From assembly GCF_019112525.1 (NCBI RefSeq), contig NZ_CP077800.1:3038001-3102000 (forward strand): a stretch of DNA of 64,000 nucleotides, written 5' to 3'. How positions within the stretch are numbered: the stretch's first letter is position 1; each line of letters begins with the position of its first letter. Shown here one piece after another: positions 27,571-36,058 of the stretch. Below the pieces are notes generated by a model. That model ran no database searches and had not been told where the DNA came from. It saw nothing but the letters and a program-made list of their open reading frames with translations. The position numbers and the translations under genes are program-made. This DNA comes from Modestobacter sp. L9-4. Its GTDB lineage: Bacteria; Actinomycetota; Actinomycetes; Mycobacteriales; Geodermatophilaceae.

Positions 27571-29067
27571 ATGCTGGTGGCGCACGACCTGGGCACCACG
27601 GGTGACAAGGCCTCGCTGCACGACGACACCGGCCGGCTCGTCCGGTCGGTGACCGTCCGGTACCCCACCCACTACGGCCCCGGCGGGGTCGTCGAGCAGG
27701 ACCCCGACCACTGGTGGCAGGCCTTCGGGACGGCGAACCGCCGGCTGCTCGAGGAGGCCGGGGTGCCCGCCTCCGAGGTCGCCGGGCTGGCGATCTCCGG
27801 GCAGATGATGGGCCTGGTCCTGCTGGACGCCCAGCACCAGCCGCTGCGGTCCTCGATCATCTGGGCCGACACCCGCAGCACGCGGGAGTGCGCCGACCTG
27901 CTGACCCGGCTGGACCCGCGGGAGGCCTACGCGACCCTCGGCCACCGGCTCAACCCGACCTACTCGCTGACCAAGCTGATGTGGGTCCGGGACAACGAGC
28001 CGGAGCTGTTCGCCGCGACCAGCCGGGTCTGCCTGGCCAAGGACTACGTGGTCGCCCGGCTGACCGGTGTGCTGGCCACCGACCCCTCCGACGCCTCGAG
28101 CACCAACGCCTACGACCAGCGCGCCGGTCGCTGGTCGGCCGACGTCCTGGCCGCGGCGGGGATCCCGGTCGGACTGTTCCCCGACGTCGTCCCGTCCACC
28201 ACCGTGGTCGGCACCGTCACCGCCGAGGCCGCCCCGGCCACCGGCCTGCTCGCGGGCACGCCGGTCGTCATGGGCGGCGGTGACGGCCCGATGGCCGCCG
28301 TCGGCGCTGGTGTCGTCGGCCCCTCCGACGGCGCCTACGCCTACCTCGGCTCCTCCTCGTGGGTGTCGATGAGCAGCGACGCCCCGCTGCTGGACCTGCC
28401 CGAGATGCGCACGATGACCTTCGACCACGTGGTGCCGGGGCAGTTCGTCCCGACCGCCACGATGCAGGCGGGCGGTGCGTCCCTGGAGTGGATCGCCGAC
28501 CTGCTCGCCGGCACCGAGGACGTCGGCCGCTTCGACCGGCTGGTCACCGCGGCCGGCGAGGTGACCGACGGCGACGACCTGTACTTCCTCCCGTACCTGC
28601 TGGGGGAGCGCTCGCCGCACTGGAACCCGCGGGCCCGCGGGGCCTTCGTGGGGCTGGCGCGCCGGCACGGGCCGGCGCACCTGACCCGCGCGGTCCTGGA
28701 GGGCGTGGCGTTCAACCTGGGCACCTGCGTCGAGGCCTTCCGCTCCCACGGGGCCCCGGTCGACCGGGTCGACGCGATCGGCGGTGGCGCGGCCAGCGAC
28801 GTCTGGCTGCAGATGCTGGCCGACGTCTGGGGCGCCACGGTCCGCCGGCGCACGGTGGTCGAGGAGGCCAACAGCCTGGGGGCCGCCGTCACCGCCGGGG
28901 TGGGCGTCGGCCTCCTGCCGGACTTCACCGGCGCCGGCGCCCTGTCCGAGGTCGTGGCCACGTTCGAGCCCGACCCCGGGCGCCACGCGGTCTACGCCGC
29001 CCGGCACGAGCGGTTCACCGACGCCTACCGGCGGCTCGAGGGCTGGTTCGAGGGGGGTACGGCATGA
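27571..29067 (+). CDS. FGGY-family carbohydrate kinase (xylulokinase-like)
   Basis: The 498-residue ATP-dependent kinase begins MLVAHDLGTTGDKASLHD, the phosphate-1 loop of FGGY kinases. GQMMGLVLLD and IIWADTRS (near 90) are substrate-side motifs, VVMGGGDGPMAAVGAG (near 235) holds the catalytic Asp, and AIGGGAASDVWLQMLADVWG (near 405) the adenosine loop. It resembles xylulokinase but xylose isomerase and other pentose genes are absent, so the phosphate acceptor is another sugar, ketose or sugar acid. It follows the cupin gene by seven bases and overlaps the next gene (ATGA). Confidence 0.85.
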   Translation: MLVAHDLGTTGDKASLHDDTGRLVRSVTVRYPTHYGPGGVVEQDPDHWWQAFGTANRRLLEEAGVPASEVAGLAISGQMMGLVLLDAQHQPLRSSIIWADTRSTRECADLLTRLDPREAYATLGHRLNPTYSLTKLMWVRDNEPELFAATSRVCLAKDYVVARLTGVLATDPSDASSTNAYDQRAGRWSADVLAAAGIPVGLFPDVVPSTTVVGTVTAEAAPATGLLAGTPVVMGGGDGPMAAVGAGVVGPSDGAYAYLGSSSWVSMSSDAPLLDLPEMRTMTFDHVVPGQFVPTATMQAGGASLEWIADLLAGTEDVGRFDRLVTAAGEVTDGDDLYFLPYLLGERSPHWNPRARGAFVGLARRHGPAHLTRAVLEGVAFNLGTCVEAFRSHGAPVDRVDAIGGGAASDVWLQMLADVWGATVRRRTVVEEANSLGAAVTAGVGVGLLPDFTGAGALSEVVATFEPDPGRHAVYAARHERFTDAYRRLEGWFEGGTA

Positions 29068-30035
29068 CCGGCCCCACCCTCACCGGGGACGTCGTGGTGA
29101 CCGCCCGCTCCTACTCCGGGGGCTCGGTCGACGTGGAGTCGCAGCTGACCGCCGCGGGGCTGCGCGTGCTCCGGGCACCGGCCGACCACGACCTGGCGAC
29201 GCTGGCCGGGCCGCTGTCGGGCGCGGTCGCCTGGATCGCCGGCACCGGGCCGGTCGGCCCCGAGCACCTGGCCGCAGCACCGCAGCTGAAGATCGTGGCC
29301 CGGTACGGCGTCGGGGTCGACGCGGTCGACCTGGCCGCCGCCGCGGCCCGGGGCGTGCTGGTCACCAACACGCCGGGGGCGAACAGCACCGCGGTCGCCG
29401 AGCACGCCCTGGCGCTGCTGCTGGCCGGGATGCGGCACGTCGTCCGCGACGACCGGCACCTGCGGGCGGGGGACACCTCGGTGACCCGGGCCCGCGAGCT
29501 CACCGGCATGCGCGTGGGCATCGTGGGGTTCGGCCGCATCGGCCGCGCCCTGGCCGCCCGGCTGCAGGCGCTCGGCGTGCAGGTCCTGGCCAGCGACCCG
29601 TGGCTGTCCGACGACGACGTCCGGGCCGCCGGCGCCGAGCCCGCCGACCTGGCCGGCCTGACCGGCTGCGACGCGCTCTCCCTGCACGCACCCGGGGGAG
29701 CGGTGGTGGTCGACGCCGACCTGCTCGAGCGGCTGCGGCCGGACTGCATCGTGGTCAACACCGCCCGCGCCGCGCTGGTGGACGCCGCCGCGGTCGCGGC
29801 GGCACTGCGCGCCGGCCGGCTCGGCTGCTACGCCACCGACGACCTCGGGCCCGAGCCCGAGGGAGGTCAGCCGCTGCTGGCCGCGGACGTCGCCGACCGC
29901 GTGATCGCCACCCCGCACAGCGCGGCCCAGACGGTCGAGGCCGTCGACAACATGGGGACCGGCTCCACCCAGGCGGTGCTCGACGCCCTGGCCGGGCGCA
30001 CGCCGGCCAACCGCGTCCCCGTCCCCCACACCTGA
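29064..30035 (+). CDS. D-2-hydroxyacid dehydrogenase (SerA/GyaR-like)
   Basis: The 323-residue NAD(P)-dependent enzyme has the Rossmann motif RVGIVGFGRIGRALAARL (near 150) and catalytic elements: Arg in VVNTARAALVD (near 232), the acidic residue of TDDLGPEPEGG (near 258) and His in IATPHSAAQT (near 280). It interconverts a D-2-hydroxyacid and a 2-keto acid. In this operon it may form a 2-keto acid from a sugar acid ahead of the aldolase. It overlaps the kinase by four bases. It is shorter than SerA and has no ACT domain, so it is not a serine-pathway enzyme. Confidence 0.85.
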   Translation: MTGPTLTGDVVVTARSYSGGSVDVESQLTAAGLRVLRAPADHDLATLAGPLSGAVAWIAGTGPVGPEHLAAAPQLKIVARYGVGVDAVDLAAAAARGVLVTNTPGANSTAVAEHALALLLAGMRHVVRDDRHLRAGDTSVTRARELTGMRVGIVGFGRIGRALAARLQALGVQVLASDPWLSDDDVRAAGAEPADLAGLTGCDALSLHAPGGAVVVDADLLERLRPDCIVVNTARAALVDAAAVAAALRAGRLGCYATDDLGPEPEGGQPLLAADVADRVIATPHSAAQTVEAVDNMGTGSTQAVLDALAGRTPANRVPVPHT

Positions 30036-30052
30036 CCTGCCCGGAGGCAGCC

Positions 30053-30697
30053 ATGACACTGGAACTCACGTCCATCGCCGACGTCGGCATCATCGCCGTG
30101 CTGCGGGCGCCCTCCGCCGACGCCGCGGTGAGCGCCGTCGACGCCCTCGTCGCCGGCGGGGTGACCGGCGTGGAGATCACCTTCTCCACGCCCGACGCCG
30201 AAACCGCCATCGCCGAGGTCGCCCGCCGCCACGGGGACGCCGTCCTGCTCGGCGCGGGCACCGTCACCCGTCCCGAGCAGGCGGAGTCCGCGGTCGCCGC
30301 GGGCGCCCGGTTCCTGGTCTGTCCCGGCACCGAGGCCACGCTGGCCCGGGCGATGAAGGCCACCGGCGCCGCGGTGATGCTGGGCGCGATGACCCCCACC
30401 GAGGTCATGGCGGCCACCGCCCTGGGCGCCGACGTGGTCAAGGTCTTCCCGGCCTCGCTGGGCGGCCCGTCCTACCTGCGCTCGCTGCGCGGGCCCTTCC
30501 CGGACGTGCCGCTCATGCCCACGGGCGGCGTCAACGCCGACAACCTCGGTCAGTGGTTCGGTGCCGGTGCGCTCGCCGTGGGCGCGGGCAGCGAGCTCTG
30601 CAGCCCCGCCGCCATGAAGGCGGGCAACTGGGAGGTCGTCGAGGACTCCGCGCGCTCCTTCAGCGCCGCGCTGGCGGCCACGCGGGCCGCGGCGTGA
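30053..30697 (+). CDS. KDPG/KHG-type aldolase
   Basis: The 214-residue class I aldolase is of the Eda family and splits 2-keto-3-deoxy-6-phosphogluconate or 4-hydroxy-2-oxoglutarate-like substrates into pyruvate plus an aldehyde. Motifs are GIIAVLRA at the N-terminus, GVTGVEITFSTPDAE (catalytic Glu near 42), LLGAGTVTRPEQ (near 66), VVKVFPASLGGPSY (Schiff-base Lys near 129) and MPTGGVNADNL. A GGAGG site precedes ATG 30053. Its presence implies that the pathway ends in pyruvate. It overlaps the next start (GTGA). Confidence 0.88.
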   Translation: MTLELTSIADVGIIAVLRAPSADAAVSAVDALVAGGVTGVEITFSTPDAETAIAEVARRHGDAVLLGAGTVTRPEQAESAVAAGARFLVCPGTEATLARAMKATGAAVMLGAMTPTEVMAATALGADVVKVFPASLGGPSYLRSLRGPFPDVPLMPTGGVNADNLGQWFGAGALAVGAGSELCSPAAMKAGNWEVVEDSARSFSAALAATRAAA

Positions 30698-31635
30698 CCG
30701 GGGCAGCGGCTGCCGCCGACGACGGCACGTACATGGGGTTCGTCGGGGTGACCACCGGCCAGTCCTCCATCCGCCGGGTCTTCCCGGCGTGGGCGGCCGA
30801 GCTGGGTCTCCCGACCGGCACGCTGGTCGGCCACGACGTGGCGATGGGCTCCCCGCCGGCGGTCTACCGCGACCTCGTCGCGCAGATCCGCGACGACCCG
30901 CAGCACCGCGGTGCGCTGGTCACCACGCACAAGGTCGCCGTGCACGCCGCGTGCGCAGACATGTTCGACGAGCTGGACGAGCTGGCGACGACGTTCGGCG
31001 AGATCTCCTCGGTCTACAAGCGCGACGGGAAGCTGTACGGCGCCGCCAAGGACCCGGTGACCGTGCGGCTGGCGCTGGAGGAGTTCCTGCCCGCCGACCA
31101 CTTCGCCGGGTCCGGTGCCGAGGTGCTCGTGCTCGGCGCCGGCGGGTCGGGCATGGCGCTGAGCCACCAGCTCGGCGTCCGCGGCGACCGGCCCGCCCGG
31201 GTCACCTGCACCGCCCTGCGCGAGGGTCAGCTGGACCACCTGCGGGAGCTGCACGAGCGGGCCGGGCTGCCCGCCGGGCTCTTCCGCTACGTCGTCACCC
31301 CGCAGCCGGCCGACGCCGACGAGCTGCTCGCGGCGCTGCCGCCGGGCAGCCTGGTGGTCAACGCCACCGGCATGGGCAAGGACGTCCCCGGGTCGCCGTT
31401 CACCGACGCCGCCGTCTGGCCCGACCGCGGGCTGGCCTGGGAGTTCAACTACCGCGGCAGCCTGGAGTTCCTGCACCAGGCGCAGGCCTGGCAGTCCGGT
31501 CACGACCTGACCGTCGAGGACGGCTGGCGCTACTTCGTGCACGGCTGGACGCAGGTGATCGCCGACGTGTTCGACGTCCCGATGCCGCACGAGACCGTCA
31601 CCGCGCTGTCCGACGTGGCCGCCGCCCTGCGATGA
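30694..31635 (+). CDS. Shikimate dehydrogenase-like oxidoreductase
   Basis: The 313-residue protein has AroE-family architecture. The N-terminal catalytic domain has ALVTTHKVAVHAACADMFDEL (equivalent of the catalytic Lys in VTIPHK) and FGEISSVYKRDGKLYGAAKD (equivalent of GAVNT...G.N.D, with the Asp). The Rossmann loop is VLVLGAGGSGMALSHQLG (near 145). The N-terminal SSIRRVF replaces the usual S-x-S substrate loop. It is embedded in a catabolic operon, far from aro genes, and longer than typical AroE, so it probably oxidises a different hydroxyl compound such as a cyclitol- or lactone-like intermediate. GTG 30694 overlaps the aldolase stop. Confidence 0.75.
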   Translation: MTGAAAAADDGTYMGFVGVTTGQSSIRRVFPAWAAELGLPTGTLVGHDVAMGSPPAVYRDLVAQIRDDPQHRGALVTTHKVAVHAACADMFDELDELATTFGEISSVYKRDGKLYGAAKDPVTVRLALEEFLPADHFAGSGAEVLVLGAGGSGMALSHQLGVRGDRPARVTCTALREGQLDHLRELHERAGLPAGLFRYVVTPQPADADELLAALPPGSLVVNATGMGKDVPGSPFTDAAVWPDRGLAWEFNYRGSLEFLHQAQAWQSGHDLTVEDGWRYFVHGWTQVIADVFDVPMPHETVTALSDVAAALR

Positions 31636-32606
31636 ACGCCGTCCGGACGGTCCTCGGCGACGTGCCGGCCCCCGAGCTGGGGCGGGTCGACTACCACGAG
31701 CACCTGTTCCAGGTCTCCCCGCTGCTGCCCGGCGACGAGCTGACCGACGAGCAGGCCAGCGGGGAGGAGGCGCAGGCCCTGCGGGACTCCGGGTTCGCCG
31801 CGATGGTCGACGCGACCCCGGTGGGGCTGGGCCGGCGGCCGGCGGCGCTCGCGGCGGTCAGCGCCCGCACCGGGCTGACCGTCGTGGCGACCACCGGCGC
31901 GCACCGGGCGGCCCACCACGTCGACCAGCCCTGGCTGCTGGAGGCCACGGTGGCGGAGCTGGCCGCCCGGTTCCGCCGGGACGTCGTCGACGGCATGCCG
32001 GTCGCCGACGGGCCGGGGGCCGGGGAGCCTGCTGCGGGTCCGGCCGGCCCGGTGCGGGCCGGCCTGCTCAAGGCCGGCATCGACTACTGGTCGATCTCGC
32101 CGTACTCGCGCCGGGTGCTCGCCGCGGTGGCCCAGGTGCACGGGGAGACCGGTGCGCCCGTGATGGTGCACCTGGAGCACGGCTCGGCCGCCTTCGAGCT
32201 GCTCGAGCTGCTGGCCGGGGACGGCGTCCCGTCCTCGGCGGTGGCGCTGGCCCACGTCGACCGCAACCCCGACCCCGGGCTGCACGTCGAGCTGGCGGCG
32301 ACCGGGGCCCACTTGGGCTACGACGGCCCGGCCCGGCACGCGTCCTGGCCGGATGCCACGATCCTGGGCTGTCTGCTGGCCGTCGCCGGGCGCGGCGGCG
32401 GTGACTCCCTGCTGCTGGGCGGGGACGTCGCCCGGGCCACCCGCTATGTGGCCTACGGCGGGCTGCCCGGCCTGGCCTACCTGGGCCGGCGGTTCGTCCC
32501 GCGGCTCCTGGCCGAGGGCGGACCGGAGCTGGTGGAGGCGGTCCTGGTGACGAACCCGGCCCGCTGGCTGGGTCGCTTTCCGGTCACGAAGACCGTCGCC
32601 ACTTGA
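31632..32606 (+). CDS. Phosphotriesterase-family metallohydrolase (probable lactonase)
   Basis: The 324-residue amidohydrolase-fold protein has the metal set of the family: VDYHEHLFQVSP (HxH near 21), AGLLKAGIDY (bridging Lys near 142), VMVHLEHGSAAFELL (His near 180), LAHVDRNPDPG (His near 206) and LLGGDVARATRY (Asp near 260). PTE-fold enzymes in catabolic clusters are mostly lactonases or phospho-lactonases rather than phosphotriesterases. It overlaps the upstream gene (ATGA). Its stop codon lies inside operator 2, and it is the last gene of the first transcription unit. Confidence 0.8.
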   Translation: MNAVRTVLGDVPAPELGRVDYHEHLFQVSPLLPGDELTDEQASGEEAQALRDSGFAAMVDATPVGLGRRPAALAAVSARTGLTVVATTGAHRAAHHVDQPWLLEATVAELAARFRRDVVDGMPVADGPGAGEPAAGPAGPVRAGLLKAGIDYWSISPYSRRVLAAVAQVHGETGAPVMVHLEHGSAAFELLELLAGDGVPSSAVALAHVDRNPDPGLHVELAATGAHLGYDGPARHASWPDATILGCLLAVAGRGGGDSLLLGGDVARATRYVAYGGLPGLAYLGRRFVPRLLAEGGPELVEAVLVTNPARWLGRFPVTKTVAT

Positions 32607-32624
32607 CATCCTGTAATGACAAGT
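32601..32624 (+). promoter_or_regulatory. Operator 2 with TTGACA -35 box
   Basis: ACTTGACAT (32601-32609) and ATGACAAGT (32616-32624) form an inverted repeat with one mismatch. Reverse-complemented it shares CTTGTCATTACAGGATG with operator 1. A perfect TTGACA (32603-32608) lies inside it, and 17 bases on is TGTGCT, a possible weak -10. It overlaps the stop codon of the hydrolase gene and precedes the SDR-transporter operon. Confidence 0.75.
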
Positions 32625-32656
32625 GTGTGCTGGACCACAACGAGAGGGATGGTGTC

Positions 32657-33379
32657 GTGAGCGATCTCGATGGAGCGGTCGTGGTGGTCACCGGTGCGTC
32701 CGGTGGCATCGGACGAGCGGTGTCCGAACGGCTCGGCGCCGAGGGCGCGCGGGTCGTGGACATGGACGTGCGGGCACCGGCGGAGGCCGGCGGTCACTTC
32801 GTGGCCGTCGACGTCCTCGACCCCGCCAGCGTCGACGCGGCGGTGACGGAGGTGGTCGAGCGGTTCGGCCGGATCGACGGGCTCGTCGCCGCGGCCGGGC
32901 TGTCCGAGGAGCCGACGCCGGCGGAGGACATGCCGGTCGAGGTCTGGGACCGGACGATCGGCGTCAACCTGCGCGGGGTGTTCCTCACCTGCCAGCGCGT
33001 CGGCCGCGTGATGCTCGGCCAGGGCAGCGGCAGCATCGTGACGATCGCCTCGATGTCGGGCAACCACGTGGTCAACGTGCCGCAGCAGCAGGCGGCCTAC
33101 AACGCCTCCAAGGCCGGGGTCGTCGCGCTGACGAAGTCCCTGGCCTACGAGTGGATCCCCCGCGGGGTCCGGGTCAACGCGCTGTCGCCGGGCTACGTCA
33201 ACACCCCGCTGCTGGCCAGCAAGTCCGAGCTGCACGAGCAGTGGAAGGGCGCCACGCCCAGCGGCCGGTTCGCCACCACCGCCGAGGTCGCCGCGGCCGC
33301 CACCTGGCTGCTGAGCTCGGAGTCGGGCTTCTGCGTGGGCACCGAGCTGCTGATGGACGGCGGGTACTCGCTCTCATGA
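32657..33379 (+). CDS. SDR-family oxidoreductase
   Basis: The 240-residue classical short-chain dehydrogenase has VVVVTGASGGIGRAVSERLG (NAD(P) loop near 8), AAAGLSEE (near 80), TIASMSGN (catalytic Ser near 128), AYNASKAGVVALTKSLAYEW (Tyr and Lys near 146-150) and LLMDGGYSLS at the end. An acidic residue in VVDMDVR after beta 2 favours NAD over NADP. It probably oxidises a sugar, polyol or sugar acid. GTG 32657 follows GAGAGGG. First gene of the second unit, preceded by operator 2; overlaps the ATPase gene (ATGA). Confidence 0.87.
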   Translation: MSDLDGAVVVVTGASGGIGRAVSERLGAEGARVVDMDVRAPAEAGGHFVAVDVLDPASVDAAVTEVVERFGRIDGLVAAAGLSEEPTPAEDMPVEVWDRTIGVNLRGVFLTCQRVGRVMLGQGSGSIVTIASMSGNHVVNVPQQQAAYNASKAGVVALTKSLAYEWIPRGVRVNALSPGYVNTPLLASKSELHEQWKGATPSGRFATTAEVAAAATWLLSSESGFCVGTELLMDGGYSLS

Positions 33380-34935
33380 CCGGTGCCACCGCGCTGAGCG
33401 GCCGCACGCCCGCCGCCCAGCCCGCCGAGCCGGTCTTCCGGGCCGCCGGGCTCAGCCGCCGCTACCCCGGCGTCGTCGCCCTCGACGGGCTGGACCTGGA
33501 GGGCTACCCCGGGGAGGTGCTGGCCGTCTGCGGCGCCAACGGCGCCGGGAAGTCCACCTTCGCCCGGCTGCTGGCCGGGCAGGAGACGCCGTCCTCGGGG
33601 TCGATCACCATCGCCGGCCACGACGGCCCGGTCACGAACCCCGCCGAGGCCGAGCGGGCCGGCATCCTGCTGATGCACCAGGAGCCCCTGGTCGTCGACG
33701 ACTTCACCATCGGCGCGAACGTGTGGCTGTTCAAGCTGCGCTCCGGCAGGGACGTCAAGCCCTGGCACCGCGGCCGGCGCACCGACGACGAGGAGACCCG
33801 CGCCGTCCTCCGGCACGTCGGGCTCGGCGACCTGTCGCCGAACACGCCGGCCTCGGTGCTCGGCCCCGGGCAGCGGCAGATGCTGGCGCTGTCCCGCGCG
33901 GCGGTGACCGAGCACAAGATCATGATCCTGGACGAGACCACCGCGTCGACGACCGAGGAGCACTTCAAGGACGTCGAGCGGATGGTCGAGGAGGAGCGCG
34001 CGGCCGGCACCTCCATCGTGTTCGTCTCCCACCGGCTGCCCGAGGTGTTCGCCCTCGCCGACCGGATCGCGGTGCTCCGCAACGGGAAGCTGGTCGACGT
34101 CCTGCGGACGTCGGAGACCACCCCGGAGGAGGTCACCACCCTGATGGTCGGGTCCGCCCTGCGGGCCGTGAGCCGGCCCGACCGGTTCGCCGAGGCCGCC
34201 GACCAGCCGGCGGTCATGTCGGTGCGCAACGTCTCCGGCGGGGCCGCGCAGGACGTCTCCTTCGACGTGCGGGCCGGGGAGGTCGTCGGCCTCTACGGGC
34301 TGGTGGGCAGCGGCCGCTCCTCGGTGGCCCGGTCCATCACCGGCCAGCACCGGCCCACCGGCGGCACGGTGCTGCTCGACGGGAAGCCGGTGAGCTTCCG
34401 CGACCCGGGGGCGGCGTTGCGTGCCGGCGTCGCCTACATGACCGAGGACCGCCGGCTGGAGGGCTTCGTCCCCGACTTCGACAACGGCGAGAACCTGAGC
34501 CTGGTCGTCCTGCCGGAGCAGCTCTCCCGCTTCGGGGTGGTCCGCTCGGGCAAGGAGCGGACGCTGGTCAGGTCGCTGATCGAGCGCTTCCAGGTCAAGG
34601 GCGGCCCGCAGACCTTCACCAGCACCCTGTCCGGCGGCAACCAGCAGAAGGTCTGCGTGGCCAAGTGGCTGCAGGCCGACCCCCGCTTCGTCGTCCTCGA
34701 CGAGCCCACCAAGGGCGTCGACGTCGGTGCCCGCGCCAACATCTACGGCCTCATCCACGAGTCGGCCCAGCAGGGCCGGGCCGTGCTGGTGGTCTCCAGC
34801 GAGGCCGAGGAACTGCTGCAGCTGTGCCACCGCATCGTCGTCCTGCGTGACGGCGTCGTGGTCGACGAGTTCGACCCCGAGAACGCGACCACCGAAGACC
34901 TGATCCGCGCCGCCCTCGGCGGCCCCGTCTCGTGA
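33376..34935 (+). CDS. Ribose-type ABC importer ATPase, two nucleotide-binding domains
   Basis: The 519-residue fused ATPase is of the RbsA/MglA/XylG type. Domain 1 has Walker A VCGANGAGKSTFARLL (near 50) and Walker B IMILDETTAST (near 195), with LGPGQRQMLALSRAAV as its signature. Domain 2 has the usual degenerate loop GLVGSGRSSVARSI (near 315), the full signature TLSGGNQQKVCVAKWL (near 420) and FVVLDEPTKGVDVGARA. It energises uptake of a monosaccharide or polyol through the permease encoded next, which it overlaps or nearly overlaps. Confidence 0.9.
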   Translation: MTGATALSGRTPAAQPAEPVFRAAGLSRRYPGVVALDGLDLEGYPGEVLAVCGANGAGKSTFARLLAGQETPSSGSITIAGHDGPVTNPAEAERAGILLMHQEPLVVDDFTIGANVWLFKLRSGRDVKPWHRGRRTDDEETRAVLRHVGLGDLSPNTPASVLGPGQRQMLALSRAAVTEHKIMILDETTASTTEEHFKDVERMVEEERAAGTSIVFVSHRLPEVFALADRIAVLRNGKLVDVLRTSETTPEEVTTLMVGSALRAVSRPDRFAEAADQPAVMSVRNVSGGAAQDVSFDVRAGEVVGLYGLVGSGRSSVARSITGQHRPTGGTVLLDGKPVSFRDPGAALRAGVAYMTEDRRLEGFVPDFDNGENLSLVVLPEQLSRFGVVRSGKERTLVRSLIERFQVKGGPQTFTSTLSGGNQQKVCVAKWLQADPRFVVLDEPTKGVDVGARANIYGLIHESAQQGRAVLVVSSEAEELLQLCHRIVVLRDGVVVDEFDPENATTEDLIRAALGGPVS

Positions 34936-34958
34936 CCACCCGTGGAGAAGACCGACCG

Positions 34959-35948
34959 ATGAGCACCGTCCAGAGCAGTGCCGAGGGCACCCAGGCCGCG
35001 CCGCCGCCGGAGCGCAACAGGTTCCTCGGCTGGCTGATGCAGCAGTACTCGCTGGGCATCCTGATCGTCCTGCTGATCCTGGCGTCGGTCCTCAGCGACG
35101 CCTTCCTGTCGGCGAACAACCTCAACAACGTCGTCCGGCAGGTGTCGATCACCGGCATCGTCGTGCTGGCCCAGCTGTTGGTGGTCGTCACCGGCGGCAT
35201 CGACATCAGCGTCGGCTCGGTGCTCGGCCTGGCGGCGGTGCTGTCGGCGGGGCTCTTCGACGGCCGGTCGATGCTGCTGGGCATCGTCGTCGGCGTGGTG
35301 GTGGGCGCCGTGCTGGGTGCGGTGAACGGGCTGCTGGTCGCCTACCGGGGACTCGAGCCGTTCATCGTCACGCTGGGCATGCTGGCCCTGGCTCGCGGTC
35401 TGGTCTACGCCTACACCGAGGGCGTGCCGGTGGAGCCCTCCGGCTCCGACTTCACGATCCCGGGCATCGCCACCGTCGCCGGCTTCCCGGTGCTGGGCAT
35501 CATCTGGATCGCCTGCGTGCTCGCCGTGGCGTTCCTGCTGTACCGCACGGTGTTCGGCCGCCGGCTCTACGCCATCGGCTCGAACAAGAACGCGGCCTTC
35601 AGCTCCGGCATCCCGGTCAAGCGCACCTTGCTGGCCGTCTACGCCCTCGCCGGGCTGCTCGCCGGCCTCGGCGGCTACCTGCTGTCGGCGCGGCTGGGGT
35701 CGGGCACCCCGACCGCCGGCACGAACTACGAGCTCGACGCCATCGCCGCCGTCGTCATCGGTGGTGCGCGGCTCTCGGGCGGGCAGGGACGGGTGTTCGG
35801 CGCCGTCGTCGGCACCCTGATCTTCGGGGTCATCTCGAACCTGCTGGTCCTGCTGAACGTCTCCACCTTCCTCCAGGACGCGTTCCGCGGAGCGCTGATC
35901 CTGCTGGCCGTGGCCCTCGCCGCGAACACCCGCCGCCGAGGCCACTGA
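34959..35948 (+). CDS. Ribose-type ABC importer permease
   Basis: The 329-residue RbsC-like membrane protein has eight or more helices. VVVTGGIDISVGSVLGLAAV (near 72) and RGLEPFIVTLGMLALARGLVY are the hallmark motifs, with YAIGSNKNAAFSSGIPVKR as the cytoplasmic ATPase-contact loop and AVVIGGARLSGGQGRVFGAV near the end. ATG 34959 has a GGAG upstream; GTG 34932, overlapping the ATPase stop, would add nine residues. The binding protein gene follows after 110 bases. Confidence 0.9.
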   Translation: MSTVQSSAEGTQAAPPPERNRFLGWLMQQYSLGILIVLLILASVLSDAFLSANNLNNVVRQVSITGIVVLAQLLVVVTGGIDISVGSVLGLAAVLSAGLFDGRSMLLGIVVGVVVGAVLGAVNGLLVAYRGLEPFIVTLGMLALARGLVYAYTEGVPVEPSGSDFTIPGIATVAGFPVLGIIWIACVLAVAFLLYRTVFGRRLYAIGSNKNAAFSSGIPVKRTLLAVYALAGLLAGLGGYLLSARLGSGTPTAGTNYELDAIAAVVIGGARLSGGQGRVFGAVVGTLIFGVISNLLVLLNVSTFLQDAFRGALILLAVALAANTRRRGH

Positions 35949-36058
35949 CCGACCGGGGCCCCGGCCCCTCCCGTTCGACCGGGCCCGCCCGGAGCTCGAG
36001 GCGACCCGCAACCAGCGGGTCCGTCCTGCGTCCCCTTTTCCAACGGAGGAAAACAACC

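Noticed and set aside
27571..29067. Dedicated xylose pathway (xylulokinase)
   Set aside because: No xylose isomerase gene is present, and the neighbours (KDPG-type aldolase, hydroxyacid dehydrogenase, AroE-like, PTE-like) do not fit xylose use.
30789..32606. Single long plus-strand protein covering the AroE-like and PTE-like genes
   Set aside because: The first half is out of frame with the AroE-like gene and is Arg/Ala/Pro nonsense; the PTE-fold domain begins at ATG 31632, which overlaps the preceding stop.
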